Assembly: GCA_949152475.1 (NCBI GenBank) | Contig: OX424560.1 | Location: 24,057,106-24,121,105, forward strand | From: Terebella lapidaria | Lineage: Eukaryota; Annelida; Polychaeta; Terebellida; Terebellidae | Length of the DNA stretch: 64,000 nucleotides | Direction of reading: 5' to 3' | Part shown: in pieces, positions 63,000 through 64,000 of the stretch | Layout: each line of letters starts with the position of its first letter | How positions within the stretch are numbered: the first letter of the stretch is position 1 | Notes under the pieces: generated by a model | The model's database searches: none | Told to the model about the DNA's origin: nothing | What the model saw: only the letters and a program-made list of their open reading frames with translations | Program-made: the position numbers and the translations under genes

Positions 63000-63950
63000 C
63001 CTTTGGTGCGAAAGTTACCACGATTTTTGAAACTGCCGTTTCGGGACCAATTTGCATAACCCTTTGAGAAGTTTTTAGGTTACCGAACCTATGGTAAAAA
63101 TTTTTTTCGCCCCAAATCGCATTACTATCCATTTTGGGCCATTTCTAGACAAAAATTTTTTTTTCACCTTTTGAAAATTTTGTTGGACTTGTCAGAACAT
63201 ACCTTAGGCCAATATCTAAAGACGTTTTTTGATTTTTTTTGATTGAATCATTTATGCCGATTTGGCGGCCATTTTGGACAAAAATTGCCAATTTTGGACG
63301 TTGGTGGCCATTTTCTCGAAAACTGTCTGATCAGTATTGACATTTTTGATTCAAAACATTCCCCTCATGTACCTCTATGACGTGTATAAGTTTCGTTGCC
63401 CTTGAATCGCCGGTCTGTGTGTGGCGGCCATTTTGATATTTTGACGGGTCAGCGAAAAAAATTTTTTTTGTCCCAAATCAAGTCACTATTCGTTTTGAGC
63501 CATTTCCAGCAAAAAAATTTTTTTTGGCCATTGAAAATTTTTTGGGACTTGCGAAAATTCCACCCAATTTTTCCTTCATAATGGGAGCTGTGCGGAGTAA
63601 ACTCATACATGTAGAACACTTGAAGATAGAGCCTAAGTATTGGCACGTTCAAATGGGAAATCATATATTGCGGTTTGAGTGGTGACCTTGAATTTGACCT
63701 TCAAGTTCAATGACCTTGAAAGGTCAAAACGACCTTTTTTTTGTCGAATAAAACAATGATTTTTTACTTTGGCGGTCATTTTCTCAAACTCTATTCAGAC
63801 AATTTTCCTCGAAATACATAAAATTCTCCCTATGTACCTTTGTGATGTGTATATGTTTTGTTGCCTTTGAATCTACGGTCTGTGAAAATATGTCATTAAC
63901 GAAAAAAAGTCTTTCAAGATGTAACTTGATTTCGTATTATAGTCCATACA
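63000..63950. repeat. Dispersed TCAAGGTCA repeat (copy 4)
   Basis: Closely related to 3.1-3.8 kb in the same orientation. It shares TGTATAAGTTTxGTTGCCCT, GAATCGCCGGTCTG, GTGGCGGCCATTTTGA, TTTTTCCTTCAxAATGGGAG and AAATCATATATTG. TGACCTTGA occurs at 63683-63691 and 63711-63719. Homology runs close to the window edge. Non-coding. Confidence 0.65.
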
Positions 63951-64000
63951 GAAAAATGTGTTTCTAGCAACATTTGCGAACATGTTTTAACAATAGATCA

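Overview
The window is nuclear DNA of an animal, most likely a marine invertebrate (deuterostome or lophotrochozoan). Every recognised gene is split by GT-AG introns. Short palindromes such as TAGGCCTA and TACATGTA are scattered throughout. Much of the sequence is made of transposon remains. I cannot name the species from sequence alone.

Layout. Positions 1-10 kb are accessory DNA: a repeat rich in AGGTTCTTTG, a possible lone exon with 21-residue repeats, a DIRS fragment, a large inverted repeat, a dispersed repeat carrying TCAAGGTCA sites, a single decayed cytochrome P450 exon, a broken Ty3/Gypsy-like element and two solo LTRs. Positions 11.3-17.7 kb hold a complete class I ARF GTPase gene on the + strand, with a 5' noncoding exon and a hAT transposon in its first intron. 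A tRNA-derived SINE lies at about 18.8-19.3 kb.

From 21.5 to 36.4 kb three genes lie on the - strand: a 14-exon CYP3-like P450 (502 aa), a four-exon MS4A-like four-TM protein (280 aa) and a two-exon secreted proteinase K-like subtilase whose second exon changes reading frame. A GATA-motif cluster lies in P450 intron 2 and a GATA/TATA pair lies just upstream of its start. P450 intron 12 holds a 923-bp terminal-inverted-repeat element made largely of a short AT-rich minisatellite.

Positions 38.4-44.8 kb are a broken DIRS-type retrotransposon (- strand), itself interrupted by a third solo LTR. SMARCAL1 follows (45.4-55.0 kb, - strand, 16 exons, 811 aa, all phases closing). Its introns carry a piggyBac-like MITE and a 147-bp tandem array of about 17 copies with higher-order structure. 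A CR1/L2-like LINE with a 10-bp target duplication sits at 56.0-59.3 kb. The rest holds a hAT-like MITE (60.9-61.7 kb), a fold-back element and another copy of the TCAAGGTCA repeat.

The host genes do not form one pathway: membrane traffic (ARF), oxidative metabolism (P450), a membrane protein (MS4A-like), extracellular proteolysis (subtilase) and replication-fork repair (SMARCAL1). The best candidates for something undescribed are the nucleosome-length satellite inside SMARCAL1 with Helentron-like ends, the TCAAGGTCA-bearing repeat family, and the minisatellite-armed inverted-repeat element.
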